Source: JAJACP01 sp964350245
Lineage (GTDB): Bacteria > Chlamydiota > Chlamydiia > Chlamydiales > JAAKFR01
Reading direction: 5' to 3'
NCBI GenBank assembly: GCA_964350245.1
Contig: CAYGJC010000013.1
Coordinates: 1-51,355, forward strand
DNA: 51,355 bases
In this document: in pieces, positions 41,127 to 48,602 of the stretch
How positions within the stretch are numbered: position 1 is the first letter of the stretch
How the letters are laid out: each line of letters opens with the position of its first letter
Position numbers and translations under genes: made by a program
The notes under the pieces: model-generated
What the model saw: only the letters and a program-made list of their open reading frames with translations
Told to the model about the DNA's origin: nothing
The model's database searches: none

Positions 41127-44100
41127 ATGGATCCACAGAAAAAAGAAGCCATCCAGGAAGAGGTCGAACGTTTCGAACAGGTCTACTCTTGGCTGGAAAA
41201 AAGCATGCCCCGCATCTTTTTCCAAGAGATCGAAAAAGAGTGGATCTCATTGATTGTCCACAGTCTGATGGGCTTTAAAGAGCAAGACTTTTTCTCTGAA
41301 ATCCACCTGAAAAATGCAGCGATCTCTCTTTGTGTCGATAGCCCCGAGGCCGATGTTAGAATCCTAAAGAGCTATCCGATGTATGGGATCAAAAACTACA
41401 CCACCTACATCTCCCGTGAGCCTCTTCCTTACCCCGAAGCTGCCGGAAAGCTCCGCATCGCTACGCTTTACTTTACAGAGGCAGTAGAAAAGCCCGAAGC
41501 TTCTCTCGATCCTAAAATCAGTAAGGAGCTCACCAGTTTTTTACACGCTCGCAATTCGGCATGGTCAAAAGAAGCGTGCCAGCAGCTGATTAGTCAGATC
41601 GATCCCCGCTTTTTACGCAAAATGCCCAAAGAGCGGCAAGTCTTAGCAGTAGAAATGTTTGAGCGAGCGCAGACACGCGACCATTGCCAATACGAAGTGC
41701 AATATATAGAGGATTGGCAGGAAAAAAATTCCCCCTCTCTCTTTATGGTCTTGGCTTGGAAAAACGTTCCCAAGCACAATTTTCTCCATCGTCTAGCGCG
41801 CATTGTTTCACAACATGGGCTTGCTATGCGTCTGGTTAATGCAACCTATATTAAGCCCTACACCACCCAAAGTATCTTCATGCTCTCGTTTGGCGTCCAT
41901 GGGAGAAAGGGGGAAGCGGCCTGGGAGGTGGCCGATATTGCCGATTTTCTACAAGAGGTGGTGACCTTAAAGTACTTTGGCTCCATGGATGGTTTTGATG
42001 CCACTTTTGTGCAATCAGGGCTACTAAGAGGCAATCTGGCCAACCTGCTACGCTCTATGACCCACTTCATCAACCAAGTCCTGCTCAATGTGGATGCCAA
42101 TCTCTATGACCTAGACAATATTGAAGAGGCGCTATGTCGTCATCCCGAGCTGACGATGAAGTTATGTGACACCTTTGAGCAGAAATTTCATCCCACACGG
42201 CACAATCATGAGAAATTTGAGAGTGAGCGAGAAGAATTTCTCCATTTGGTAGAAAAACTCGATACAGGGCACGAATTTCACGATGCAAGACGCAAAAACA
42301 TCCTTTTACAAGGGATGAATTTTGTGACCCATATTCTCAAAACCAATTTCTACCGAAATAATAAAACCGCCTACGCGTTTAGGCTCGATCCGCATTATTT
42401 AGACCACGCCCCTTTTGAGAGAAAAAAACTGTTTCCCGAGCTTCCCTATGGTATTTTTTATGTGAAGGGAATGCATTTTATGGGCTATCACATCCGCTTT
42501 CGGGATCTTTCAAGAGGAGGACTACGTACGATCTTTCCAGCAAAAAAAGAGCGCATGCTAGCCGAGCGCAATACGGTCTTTACTGAGTGCTACAACCTTG
42601 CCCACACGCAGCAAAAGAAAAACAAAGACATTCCTGAAGGAGGCGCTAAGGGAGTGATCTTTTTAAAGCCGTATGAACGTCTGAGCTCTGAAACAGAGAT
42701 TTTGGCGCGTGAAATGGAGTCTGTCGGCATGGCACCGGAGTTGATCGAAGCGCGCATCGAATCGTTTAAACACGACCAAAAGCTCGAATATCTCTACCAA
42801 ACCCAACGCTCTTTCATCAAAAATTTTCTCTCGCTGATTAACTGTGAGCCCGACGGCACTCTAAAAGCCAAGCACATTGTCGATTATCTGAAAAAACCCG
42901 AATACATCTATCTGGGTCCCGATGAAAATATGCACAATTCGATGATTGAGTGGATTGCAGGCGAGAGTCAACGTGATCACTATAGGCCCGGTGGAGCTTT
43001 CATCAGCGGTAAACCCACAATTGGCATCAATCATAAAGAGTATGGCGTCACCTCACTCGGCGTTAATGTCTTCATGCATGAAATGCTCAACTACCTAGGA
43101 ATTGACCCCTACACTCAACCCTTCACGGTTAAAATATCAGGGGGACCTGATGGGGATGTGGCAGGCAATCAGATCAAAAATCTTCATACCTACTATCCAC
43201 ACACAGCCAAACTTGTCGCCCTTACAGATATTTCCGGAACGATTCACGATCCGCATGGCTTAGATCTTGAAGCCTGCGTTGCACTCTTTCATGAAGGGAG
43301 GCCGATTCGCTTCTATCCTCCCGAGAAACTGTCTGTGGGGGGCTTTTTGCTCGATAGAGAAAACCGGCGAGAACCCACACCCTATGAACAGCAAACACTT
43401 TGTTGGCGCAACAAAGATGGAAATATTGTCGCTGATTGGCTCTCTGGAAACGAGATGAATGCGCTTTATCGAAATAACGTGCACCAGACACATGCAGATA
43501 TTTTTATTCCTTGCGGCGGAAGGCCGCGTACCCTTAGAGACACTAACTACAAAGACTACTTAGACAAAACCGGGCAGCCCACCTCTCAAGCCATTGTCGA
43601 AGGGGCCAACCTCTATCTCTCCTCCTGGGCACGCCACTATCTCGAGGATTTGGGAGTCTTGATCATCAAAGATAGCTCAGCCAATAAAGGGGGGGTGATT
43701 TGTTCCTCATTTGAAATTCTTGCCGGCCTCACCCTGACAGATGACGAATTTTTAGAGTTCAAATCCGTTCTTGTGGAAGAAATTCTTGAGCGACTTAAAC
43801 AATGCTCGTTAGATGAAGCCCGCCTGCTTTTAAACGAGCACCAAGAGACACAAAAACCCCTCACAGAGATTTCAGACGACATCTCCAAACGGATCAACTA
43901 CTTCACCGACCAGCTGCTGACCTACCTTGAGAATGTAGAGCTTCCAGACAATCCCAAAGACCCTCTCCTCACCTGCTTTTTGCACTATTGTCCAAAAATC
44001 TTGCACGAGAAGTTCCAAGACCGTCTCATCAGACAGGTACCTGAGAACCATAAAAAAGCGGTGATCGCCTCCCACATCGCCTCCAGGCTCGTCTATCGAA

Positions 44101-44177
44101 GAGGGATGAAGTGGTTCCCGACGCTGATCGACATTCTTCCTATTCTTCTCCACGACAAAGAGCTTATTTATCGCTGA
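41127..44177 (+). CDS. NAD-dependent glutamate dehydrogenase, large (115-kDa) class
   Basis: 1016 aa. Oxidises glutamate to 2-oxoglutarate and ammonia, feeding the TCA cycle. The first 430 residues are the class-specific N-terminal region; the catalytic core has FRDLSRGGLRTIFPAKKE, KDIPEGGAKGVIFLKPYE (catalytic Lys), the NAD domain with KISGGPDGDVAGNQIKNL, and VEGANLYLSSWARH. Length and motif order match the 115-kDa GDH class found in some chlamydiae and other bacteria. It starts 4 bases after the P-type ATPase, so the three plus-strand genes form an operon. The 3' end overlaps the converging 44164 gene by 14 bases. Confidence 0.92.
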   Translation: MDPQKKEAIQEEVERFEQVYSWLEKSMPRIFFQEIEKEWISLIVHSLMGFKEQDFFSEIHLKNAAISLCVDSPEADVRILKSYPMYGIKNYTTYISREPLPYPEAAGKLRIATLYFTEAVEKPEASLDPKISKELTSFLHARNSAWSKEACQQLISQIDPRFLRKMPKERQVLAVEMFERAQTRDHCQYEVQYIEDWQEKNSPSLFMVLAWKNVPKHNFLHRLARIVSQHGLAMRLVNATYIKPYTTQSIFMLSFGVHGRKGEAAWEVADIADFLQEVVTLKYFGSMDGFDATFVQSGLLRGNLANLLRSMTHFINQVLLNVDANLYDLDNIEEALCRHPELTMKLCDTFEQKFHPTRHNHEKFESEREEFLHLVEKLDTGHEFHDARRKNILLQGMNFVTHILKTNFYRNNKTAYAFRLDPHYLDHAPFERKKLFPELPYGIFYVKGMHFMGYHIRFRDLSRGGLRTIFPAKKERMLAERNTVFTECYNLAHTQQKKNKDIPEGGAKGVIFLKPYERLSSETEILAREMESVGMAPELIEARIESFKHDQKLEYLYQTQRSFIKNFLSLINCEPDGTLKAKHIVDYLKKPEYIYLGPDENMHNSMIEWIAGESQRDHYRPGGAFISGKPTIGINHKEYGVTSLGVNVFMHEMLNYLGIDPYTQPFTVKISGGPDGDVAGNQIKNLHTYYPHTAKLVALTDISGTIHDPHGLDLEACVALFHEGRPIRFYPPEKLSVGGFLLDRENRREPTPYEQQTLCWRNKDGNIVADWLSGNEMNALYRNNVHQTHADIFIPCGGRPRTLRDTNYKDYLDKTGQPTSQAIVEGANLYLSSWARHYLEDLGVLIIKDSSANKGGVICSSFEILAGLTLTDDEFLEFKSVLVEEILERLKQCSLDEARLLLNEHQETQKPLTEISDDISKRINYFTDQLLTYLENVELPDNPKDPLLTCFLHYCPKILHEKFQDRLIRQVPENHKKAVIASHIASRLVYRRGMKWFPTLIDILPILLHDKELIYR

Positions 44178-44604
44178 TCGCAACGATAGCACCCCGCACA
44201 CGCGTACGGAGTCCATCACCGGCGGTAAACTCGGCACGCAGGTGATAAGAACCATCCTCTCGGAGCTTATAGATCTCATAGCCCTCAAACTCTTGATCTT
44301 TGCGCCTAAACTCCCACGCAATCACCTCAGGGCTGATGACTCCAGATCCCACAACTCTGCCCACAATCTGGTTTTTTAGCTCGATCTCAAATGCAGACGG
44401 TGTCACAGAAGAGATACAAAAATGGTTCCGCATGGTATCGGTAAGCCCTTCAACAACAATTTCTTGATTGAATTCAATCTTCCCCTCTTCAGCCGGTAAC
44501 ACCGACCAACGCATCGTAAAATCGAGAATATCTTCAGCCATACTGAACGTAATCTGTCCAGCCCCTTCCCACACTCCCGGAGTCAAAATAAACGCATGCG
44601 CCAT
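44164..44604 (-). CDS. Small conserved-looking unknown downstream of rodA
   Basis: 146 aa starting in a one-base TAATG overlap with the rodA stop, so translationally coupled. No recognised family. The sequence looks like an all-β cytosolic protein (FSMAEDILDFTMRWSVL, FEIELKNQIVGRVVGSG, LREDGSYHLRAEFTAGDG), without signal peptide or membrane helices. Coupling with rodA hints at a role in cell-wall or division physiology, but nothing in the sequence confirms it. Confidence 0.68.
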   Translation of the reverse strand: MAHAFILTPGVWEGAGQITFSMAEDILDFTMRWSVLPAEEGKIEFNQEIVVEGLTDTMRNHFCISSVTPSAFEIELKNQIVGRVVGSGVISPEVIAWEFRRKDQEFEGYEIYKLREDGSYHLRAEFTAGDGLRTRVRGAIVAISDK

Positions 44605-45737
44605 TAGAACATAAACCTTCTGCTATAAATACTTTGCAAAATCCCAAGCGCCGCCATTGTTACAAAGATCGAAGAGCCTCCATAAGAGACTAAAATCAGT
44701 GGAACCCCTGTTACGGGGAGAAGGCCGCACATCATGCCAATATTCACGAGAATATGCATGGCGATATACACCGTTACACCAGCCGATAGCATTCTTCCAA
44801 AGTGATCTTTGGCCACAGCTGTTACCTGAAATCCGAAATAGACAAGAGAGTAAAACAAAATCAAGATCAGAAGCAAACCTAAGAGGCCAAACTCTTCCCC
44901 AAAGGCAGGAAACACAGAATCGGTATAACCATAAGGAAGCCAGCCCCTGCCCGTAAACTCGCTGGCGCGCCAGCCACTGCCGGAGAGCCCCCCCACTCCA
45001 ATTGCCGTCAGTGCAGCCCACTGGTGATGATTGTTCGGATTCAACCGTTCATATTGGTACTCCTTCAGCACCTTAGTCGCATAGGGACGCATCTGTTCGT
45101 GTGAGACCAAGCCGGTAAAAATCAGCAGAACAAAGAGTAAAAAGCCGAGTCCTGCCACTGTCATCGTACGCACAAAGCCCGGGTGCATATTTCCGAGATA
45201 AAACATCACCAGGGTAATAGGGCAGAGCACAAGCGCCGTTCCCAGATCAGGTTGTTTGAGAATCAAAATAAAGGGAATCCCGACAATCATTGAGCCTAAA
45301 CAAGAGGTTCCCAAGCTGGAGGCTGTTGAGCGATTTCTCTCCAAAAACCAGCTTAAGCTAATCACAACGATCAGCTTGGCATATTCAGAGGGCTGGACGC
45401 TCATGCCTATGATAGGGATGCGGTACCAGCGATGAACATTTTGTATAGCCGGGACAAAAAAAAGGCCAAGTAAGCTCACAAACATCAGTACATAAAGTAT
45501 CCAAGCCCACTCACGCAACTTGTTATAATCCATGCCGGCAAAGAGGATAAAAACTGCCCACCCTAAAAAAAAACGTTGAACTTGACTCAACACTTTAGGC
45601 GTAAACAGTGTATTTTGTCCTCCTTGATAGCACACGGGATCTGTAGCAGAGATCACTAAGATACTGATTGCCATGAGTGAGAGGATCACCGGAACGATCC
45701 GCCAGTCGATACGAAAAATGAGTCGATGGTTCCACAT
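44604..45737 (-). CDS. rodA: RodA/SEDS-family peptidoglycan polymerase
   Basis: 377 aa, about ten hydrophobic helices. SEDS signatures: MSVQPSEYAKLIVVISLSWF, KQPDLGTALVLCPI (the catalytic-region Asp), YQYERLNPNNHHQWAALTAIGVGGLSGSGW and LPVTGVPLILVSYGGSS near the C-terminus. RodA polymerises lipid II glycan strands; chlamydiae keep it for division-related peptidoglycan. The ATG at 45737 is 28 bases from the likely birA start, divergent. In C. trachomatis birA and rodA are also neighbours (CT725/CT726, from memory). Confidence 0.93.
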   Translation of the reverse strand: MWNHRLIFRIDWRIVPVILSLMAISILVISATDPVCYQGGQNTLFTPKVLSQVQRFFLGWAVFILFAGMDYNKLREWAWILYVLMFVSLLGLFFVPAIQNVHRWYRIPIIGMSVQPSEYAKLIVVISLSWFLERNRSTASSLGTSCLGSMIVGIPFILILKQPDLGTALVLCPITLVMFYLGNMHPGFVRTMTVAGLGFLLFVLLIFTGLVSHEQMRPYATKVLKEYQYERLNPNNHHQWAALTAIGVGGLSGSGWRASEFTGRGWLPYGYTDSVFPAFGEEFGLLGLLLILILFYSLVYFGFQVTAVAKDHFGRMLSAGVTVYIAMHILVNIGMMCGLLPVTGVPLILVSYGGSSIFVTMAALGILQSIYSRRFMF

Positions 45738-45752
45738 ATTCTGACTTCAGAG

Positions 45753-45758
45753 TATAAT
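45753..45758 (+). promoter_or_regulatory. Perfect -10 box of birA
   Basis: TATAAT at 45753–45758 overlaps the first in-frame ATG (45757), so translation must start at a later ATG (45766 or 45772). The -35 is poor. Transcription would begin around 45765, again leaving little or no leader. Confidence 0.5.
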
Positions 45759-45765
45759 GAGTGCC

Positions 45766-46380
45766 ATGGAAATGATCCACCACCATTTTAATACACTCCC
45801 CTCAACTAACGACTGGGGTAAAGAGCATCTAGCCTCTCAGCCACGCAATCAGTTCGTGCTAGTCACCGCTGATGAGCAAACTCGCGGGCGCGGTCAGTAT
45901 GGACGGAAATGGATCTCTCCAAAGGGACAAAATCTTTATGCCAGTTTTTGTTTTTTCATTGATGAACACCAACAAGACCCCCTCTCTTTGACCCATGTTT
46001 TGGCTATCTCCCTTTCCCATGTTTTGGAAAAACAGGGAGTGATCTGCCAAATTAAATGGCCCAACGATCTTCTGGTCAACCGGAAGAAAATCGCCGGCAT
46101 TCTGTGTGAAACCGAGCACCTACCACCGCACTTTGGTGTTGTCATAGGACTGGGCCTCAATATCAATATGTCTGAAGAGGATCTAGCTCAAATTCCCCAG
46201 CCGGCCACTTCTATTAGGCAAGAGACGGGTCAGGAGTGTGGAGTGGACAAAGTGATTCAAGAGATCCAGGCTGTGTTTTCTAAGGATCTAGCCCATTTTT
46301 TAGAGGAGGGATTTACCCCATTTCTTTCTCTCTTTAGGCAGCTGCTTCTTCCCGGGCTGCGCAACCAGCACATCTTGTAA
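45766..46380 (+). CDS. birA: BirA, biotin–protein ligase (short form)
   Basis: 204 aa. Attaches biotin to the acetyl-CoA carboxylase carrier protein. Motifs: LPSTNDWGKEHL, the biotinyl-AMP loop DEQTRGRGQYGRKWISP, IKWPNDLLVNRKKIAGILCE (catalytic Lys) and VVIGLGLNINM. It has neither the N-terminal DNA-binding domain nor the C-terminal SH3-like domain: it stops soon after GFTPFLSLFRQL with PGLRNQHIL. The start is set downstream of the -10 box. A 48-base segment covering its last 11 codons, stop and 12 bases beyond recurs exactly 2000 bases downstream, so the 3' end has been an integration or duplication boundary. Confidence 0.9.
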   Translation: MEMIHHHFNTLPSTNDWGKEHLASQPRNQFVLVTADEQTRGRGQYGRKWISPKGQNLYASFCFFIDEHQQDPLSLTHVLAISLSHVLEKQGVICQIKWPNDLLVNRKKIAGILCETEHLPPHFGVVIGLGLNINMSEEDLAQIPQPATSIRQETGQECGVDKVIQEIQAVFSKDLAHFLEEGFTPFLSLFRQLLLPGLRNQHIL

Positions 46381-46392
46381 CCCTTTCCCTTT
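46345..46392 (+). repeat. Left copy of the 48-base direct repeat (birA 3' end)
   Basis: Starts CTTCTTCCCGGGCTGCGCAA, covers the last codons and stop of birA and ends near CCCTTTCCCTTT. It matches 48345–48392 at all but two bases (46360 C/T and 46386 T/C). The two copies flank the XRE-ImmA/PIN genes like attachment sites. Confidence 0.85.
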
Positions 46393-46415
46393 AAACGCAT
46401 TGATGCGTTTTTTTT
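46393..46415 (+). terminator. Rho-independent terminator after birA
   Basis: AAACGCA, loop TTGA, TGCGTTT followed by further T residues to 46415. It lies 13 bases after the birA stop and just inside the left direct repeat, so it insulates birA from the inserted module. Confidence 0.75.
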
Positions 46416-46514
46416 GGATTGTAGACCAACTTCTCAGTGATATCGAGGATCTTCTGAATTTCGATCTTTCCAACTTTAAAAAAGTTGTATTTTCACACCT
46501 TTTACGTCAAAAAT

Positions 46515-46544
46515 TGACAAAAAATAGAGAATTATAGTACTATT
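46515..46544 (+). promoter_or_regulatory. Promoter and palindromic operator of the XRE-ImmA gene
   Basis: Perfect TTGACA (46515–46520), 18-base spacer and TACTAT (46539–46544) ahead of AAAGGA and the ATG at 46562. The perfect 10-base palindrome ATAGTACTAT (46535–46544) covers the -10, where an autoregulating XRE repressor would be expected to bind. Confidence 0.55.
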
Positions 46545-46561
46545 AAAGAAAAGGATGATTT

Positions 46562-47794
46562 ATGGATCAGCAAGGCCTAGGGAGAACATTAAAACAGCTT
46601 CGGGAGAAAAGAGGATTAACTCAAGAAGAAGTAGAAAAGGCTATCGACCTACCACAAAAAGCTTTTACTCATATTGAAAATGGAGCGCGAAAGATTTCTA
46701 CTCTTGAGTTAGCAAAGCTTTCCGAATTGTTTCACGTTCCTATTAGCGATTTTTTTACCAAAGAAGTCCAAGATGAAGATTTATTTGTCGCATTACATCG
46801 TATTGCGCCGGGGCTGGAATCAGATCCTAAGGTACATGACCAAGTAGCCAAATGTATTCAAATATGTAGAGAAGGAGTTTTTCTAAAAGGTGTACTTGGA
46901 CTTTCTCACCAGCAAACCATTCGTACTTACTCTTGCCCTTCTCCAAGGGATATTCAAGAAGCCAAAAAGCAAGGTGACGATGTAGCAAGAGAAGTGCGTC
47001 GCAGCCTTGAGTTGGGGGATGCTCCTATATATGACATTGCAGAAGTGCTATCCTCTCAGGGAATATGGACTGCCCAGACCATGCTTCCAAAAGAAATGTC
47101 TGGGTTATTTTTGCATCATGCCCTAATTGGGATGGCCATTATTGTGAATGCAAACCATGTATGCGCTCGTCAGCGTTTTTCTTACGCTCATGAATATGCC
47201 CATGCTCTTTTCGATGCGAATCGCACTATTACTATTTTCAACTCAGAAAATGGTGGAAATCTTATTGAAGTGCGAGCGAATGCTTTTGCTTCAGCCTTTT
47301 TGATGCCGGAACAAGGAATTGCTAATTTATTACGTTCAATGGGAAAAGGAGAAGGAAGTCGTGTTGATTTAGCGATTTATGATGCTTCTACTGAGAGCGC
47401 TATCGAAGCTCAATATCGCCAAGCTGCACGTTTTCAAAAAATCTCCCCTCAAGCAATTGCTTGGATTGCCCACCACTTTGGAGTTAGCTACCAAGCAACT
47501 GTTTATCGGCTTCAAAATTTAGGCTATTTCAAAGCAAAAGAGAGAGACGATCTGCTGAAAGAAGAGTCTAAAGGAAGAGAGTATTTACGCATTTTACATC
47601 TTATTCAGGATGTCGACATTCCAGCTGAACGCGCTTTTCAAAATCGAGAGCTAAAAGCTCAAATCGCCTATCTGGCTATTGAAGCTTTTCAACGAGAAAA
47701 AATTTCTCGGGGTCGCTTATTGGATTTAAGTAAGCTTCTCGAATTATCAGGCAAAGACTTGCTACACCTTGCCGAGAGTGGAAAGATTGCTTAA
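46562..47794 (+). CDS. XRE–ImmA/IrrE protein (HTH plus zinc metallopeptidase)
   Basis: 410 aa. Residues 6–63 are an XRE-type helix-turn-helix (LKQLREKRGLTQEEVEKAI, then FTHIENGARKIS). Residues about 160–330 are an ImmA/IrrE (M78) zinc peptidase: HEYAH at 210–214 and a third ligand Glu at about 236 in IEVRANAFASAFLMP. Proteins of this design act as antitoxins or repressors removed by proteolysis. A PIN-domain protein follows 5 bases downstream, a common toxin–antitoxin-like pairing. The preceding promoter has a palindrome over its -10, fitting autoregulation. It sits between direct repeats. Confidence 0.88.
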   Translation: MDQQGLGRTLKQLREKRGLTQEEVEKAIDLPQKAFTHIENGARKISTLELAKLSELFHVPISDFFTKEVQDEDLFVALHRIAPGLESDPKVHDQVAKCIQICREGVFLKGVLGLSHQQTIRTYSCPSPRDIQEAKKQGDDVAREVRRSLELGDAPIYDIAEVLSSQGIWTAQTMLPKEMSGLFLHHALIGMAIIVNANHVCARQRFSYAHEYAHALFDANRTITIFNSENGGNLIEVRANAFASAFLMPEQGIANLLRSMGKGEGSRVDLAIYDASTESAIEAQYRQAARFQKISPQAIAWIAHHFGVSYQATVYRLQNLGYFKAKERDDLLKEESKGREYLRILHLIQDVDIPAERAFQNRELKAQIAYLAIEAFQREKISRGRLLDLSKLLELSGKDLLHLAESGKIA

Positions 47795-47799
47795 AACCT

Positions 47800-48306
47800 A
47801 TGACTGATATTGTTGTTAGCGACACTTCCGTTTTGATCAATTTTTTGAAGATTGACCGTCTGAATTTGCTTAAGAATTGCTCTCTTCACTTTTTGATTAC
47901 AGAGCACGTCAGATCTGAGATTACTGATAGTTTTCCCGAGCAACTTCAACAATTACAAAGTGGATTACAACAACATACTCTTGAGGAAATCCGCGTGGCA
48001 GAAGCTTCTGAAATAGAAATATTTTCAGCTTTAATGCAACAGGGAAAACTAGGGGTAGGAGAATGTTCTGCCATTTCCGTTGCAATTCATCGCAAATATC
48101 CACTTGGAATCGATGATAATCTAGCTATCAGATCTACACTTTCCTTAGCTCCTGATCTACCAATTTTGCGTACACAAGACTTAATGGTAAAAATGATCCA
48201 AGAAGACGTCTTGAACGTTTCAGATGCAGATGCAATACTTCAAGACTGGGCAAAAAATCATCGTTTCAAACTGAAAATCAAGTCTTTCAAGGAACTAATA
48301 ACATGA
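47800..48306 (+). CDS. PIN-domain protein (likely toxin partner)
   Basis: 168 aa. PIN nuclease acidic residues appear in order: Asp8 in VVSDTSVLINF, Glu at about 88 in LGVGECSAISVA, and Asp-Asp at about 105–106 in LGIDDNLAIR. Family members are Mg-dependent RNases, often the toxin of type II toxin–antitoxin systems. It follows the XRE-ImmA gene by 5 bases, and the C-terminal third is longer than minimal VapC proteins. The gene ends 38 bases before the right direct repeat. Confidence 0.8.
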   Translation: MTDIVVSDTSVLINFLKIDRLNLLKNCSLHFLITEHVRSEITDSFPEQLQQLQSGLQQHTLEEIRVAEASEIEIFSALMQQGKLGVGECSAISVAIHRKYPLGIDDNLAIRSTLSLAPDLPILRTQDLMVKMIQEDVLNVSDADAILQDWAKNHRFKLKIKSFKELIT

Positions 48307-48602
48307 CGAAAGGATTACACCAGTGTATAGCTTCGTTAATTATTCTTCTTCCCGGGCTGTGCAACCAGCACATCTTGTAACCCTTCCCCTTTTGGTCGTC
48401 AGTTTTTAAGCTGTGAGCGAAAGAGGTAGCCCCAGAGCTACCTCTAAGCAATTTGCAGAGAATTTTTTGTTTTAAATATTATTCTTCTAAGATCTTCCAG
48501 GACTTTTTCAGCATAGCCGCCTACACCCCCTTTTGTCTGGGTTGATTAAAATTTAATAAAGGTAGATCATCTCACTTTGCTCAAACAAGGAGGAGATCAT
48601 TT
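48307..48602. other. 296-base gap: repeat copy, hairpin and leader of the U-box gene
   Basis: Contains the right direct repeat (48345–48392) and a hairpin with a 9-bp perfect stem, AGAGGTAGC (48423–48431) and GCTACCTCT (48438–48446), loop CCCAGA. An A/T-rich stretch (TTGATTAAAATTTAATAAAGG near 48542–48562) may hold the promoter of the next gene. A strong AAGGAGGAG ribosome site is at 48587–48595. The hairpin is not directly followed by a T-run, so it is at best a weak terminator. No gene seen here. Confidence 0.6.
48345..48392 (+). repeat. Right copy of the 48-base direct repeat
   Basis: Same sequence as 46345–46392 with two substitutions. Here it is not part of a recognisable gene, though the birA-like codons and stop are still legible. 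It marks the right edge of the 2.0-kb insertion. Confidence 0.85.

Larger units (their letters stand above)
46345..48392. mobile_element. 2.0-kb insertion carrying an XRE-ImmA/PIN module
   Basis: A 48-base near-perfect direct repeat lies at both ends, exactly 2000 bases apart, one copy forming the 3' end of birA. Between them are only two genes, an XRE-ImmA protein and a PIN protein, on the same strand. The layout resembles integration at a gene's 3' end that restores the gene. No integrase or transposase lies between the repeats, so mobilisation in trans, loss of an integrase, or a homologous-recombination origin are all possible. Confidence 0.55.

Noticed and set aside
48423..48446. Strong terminator downstream of the right direct repeat
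   Set aside because: The stem is perfect (9 bp) but no T-run follows directly; kept only as a hairpin in the gap description.
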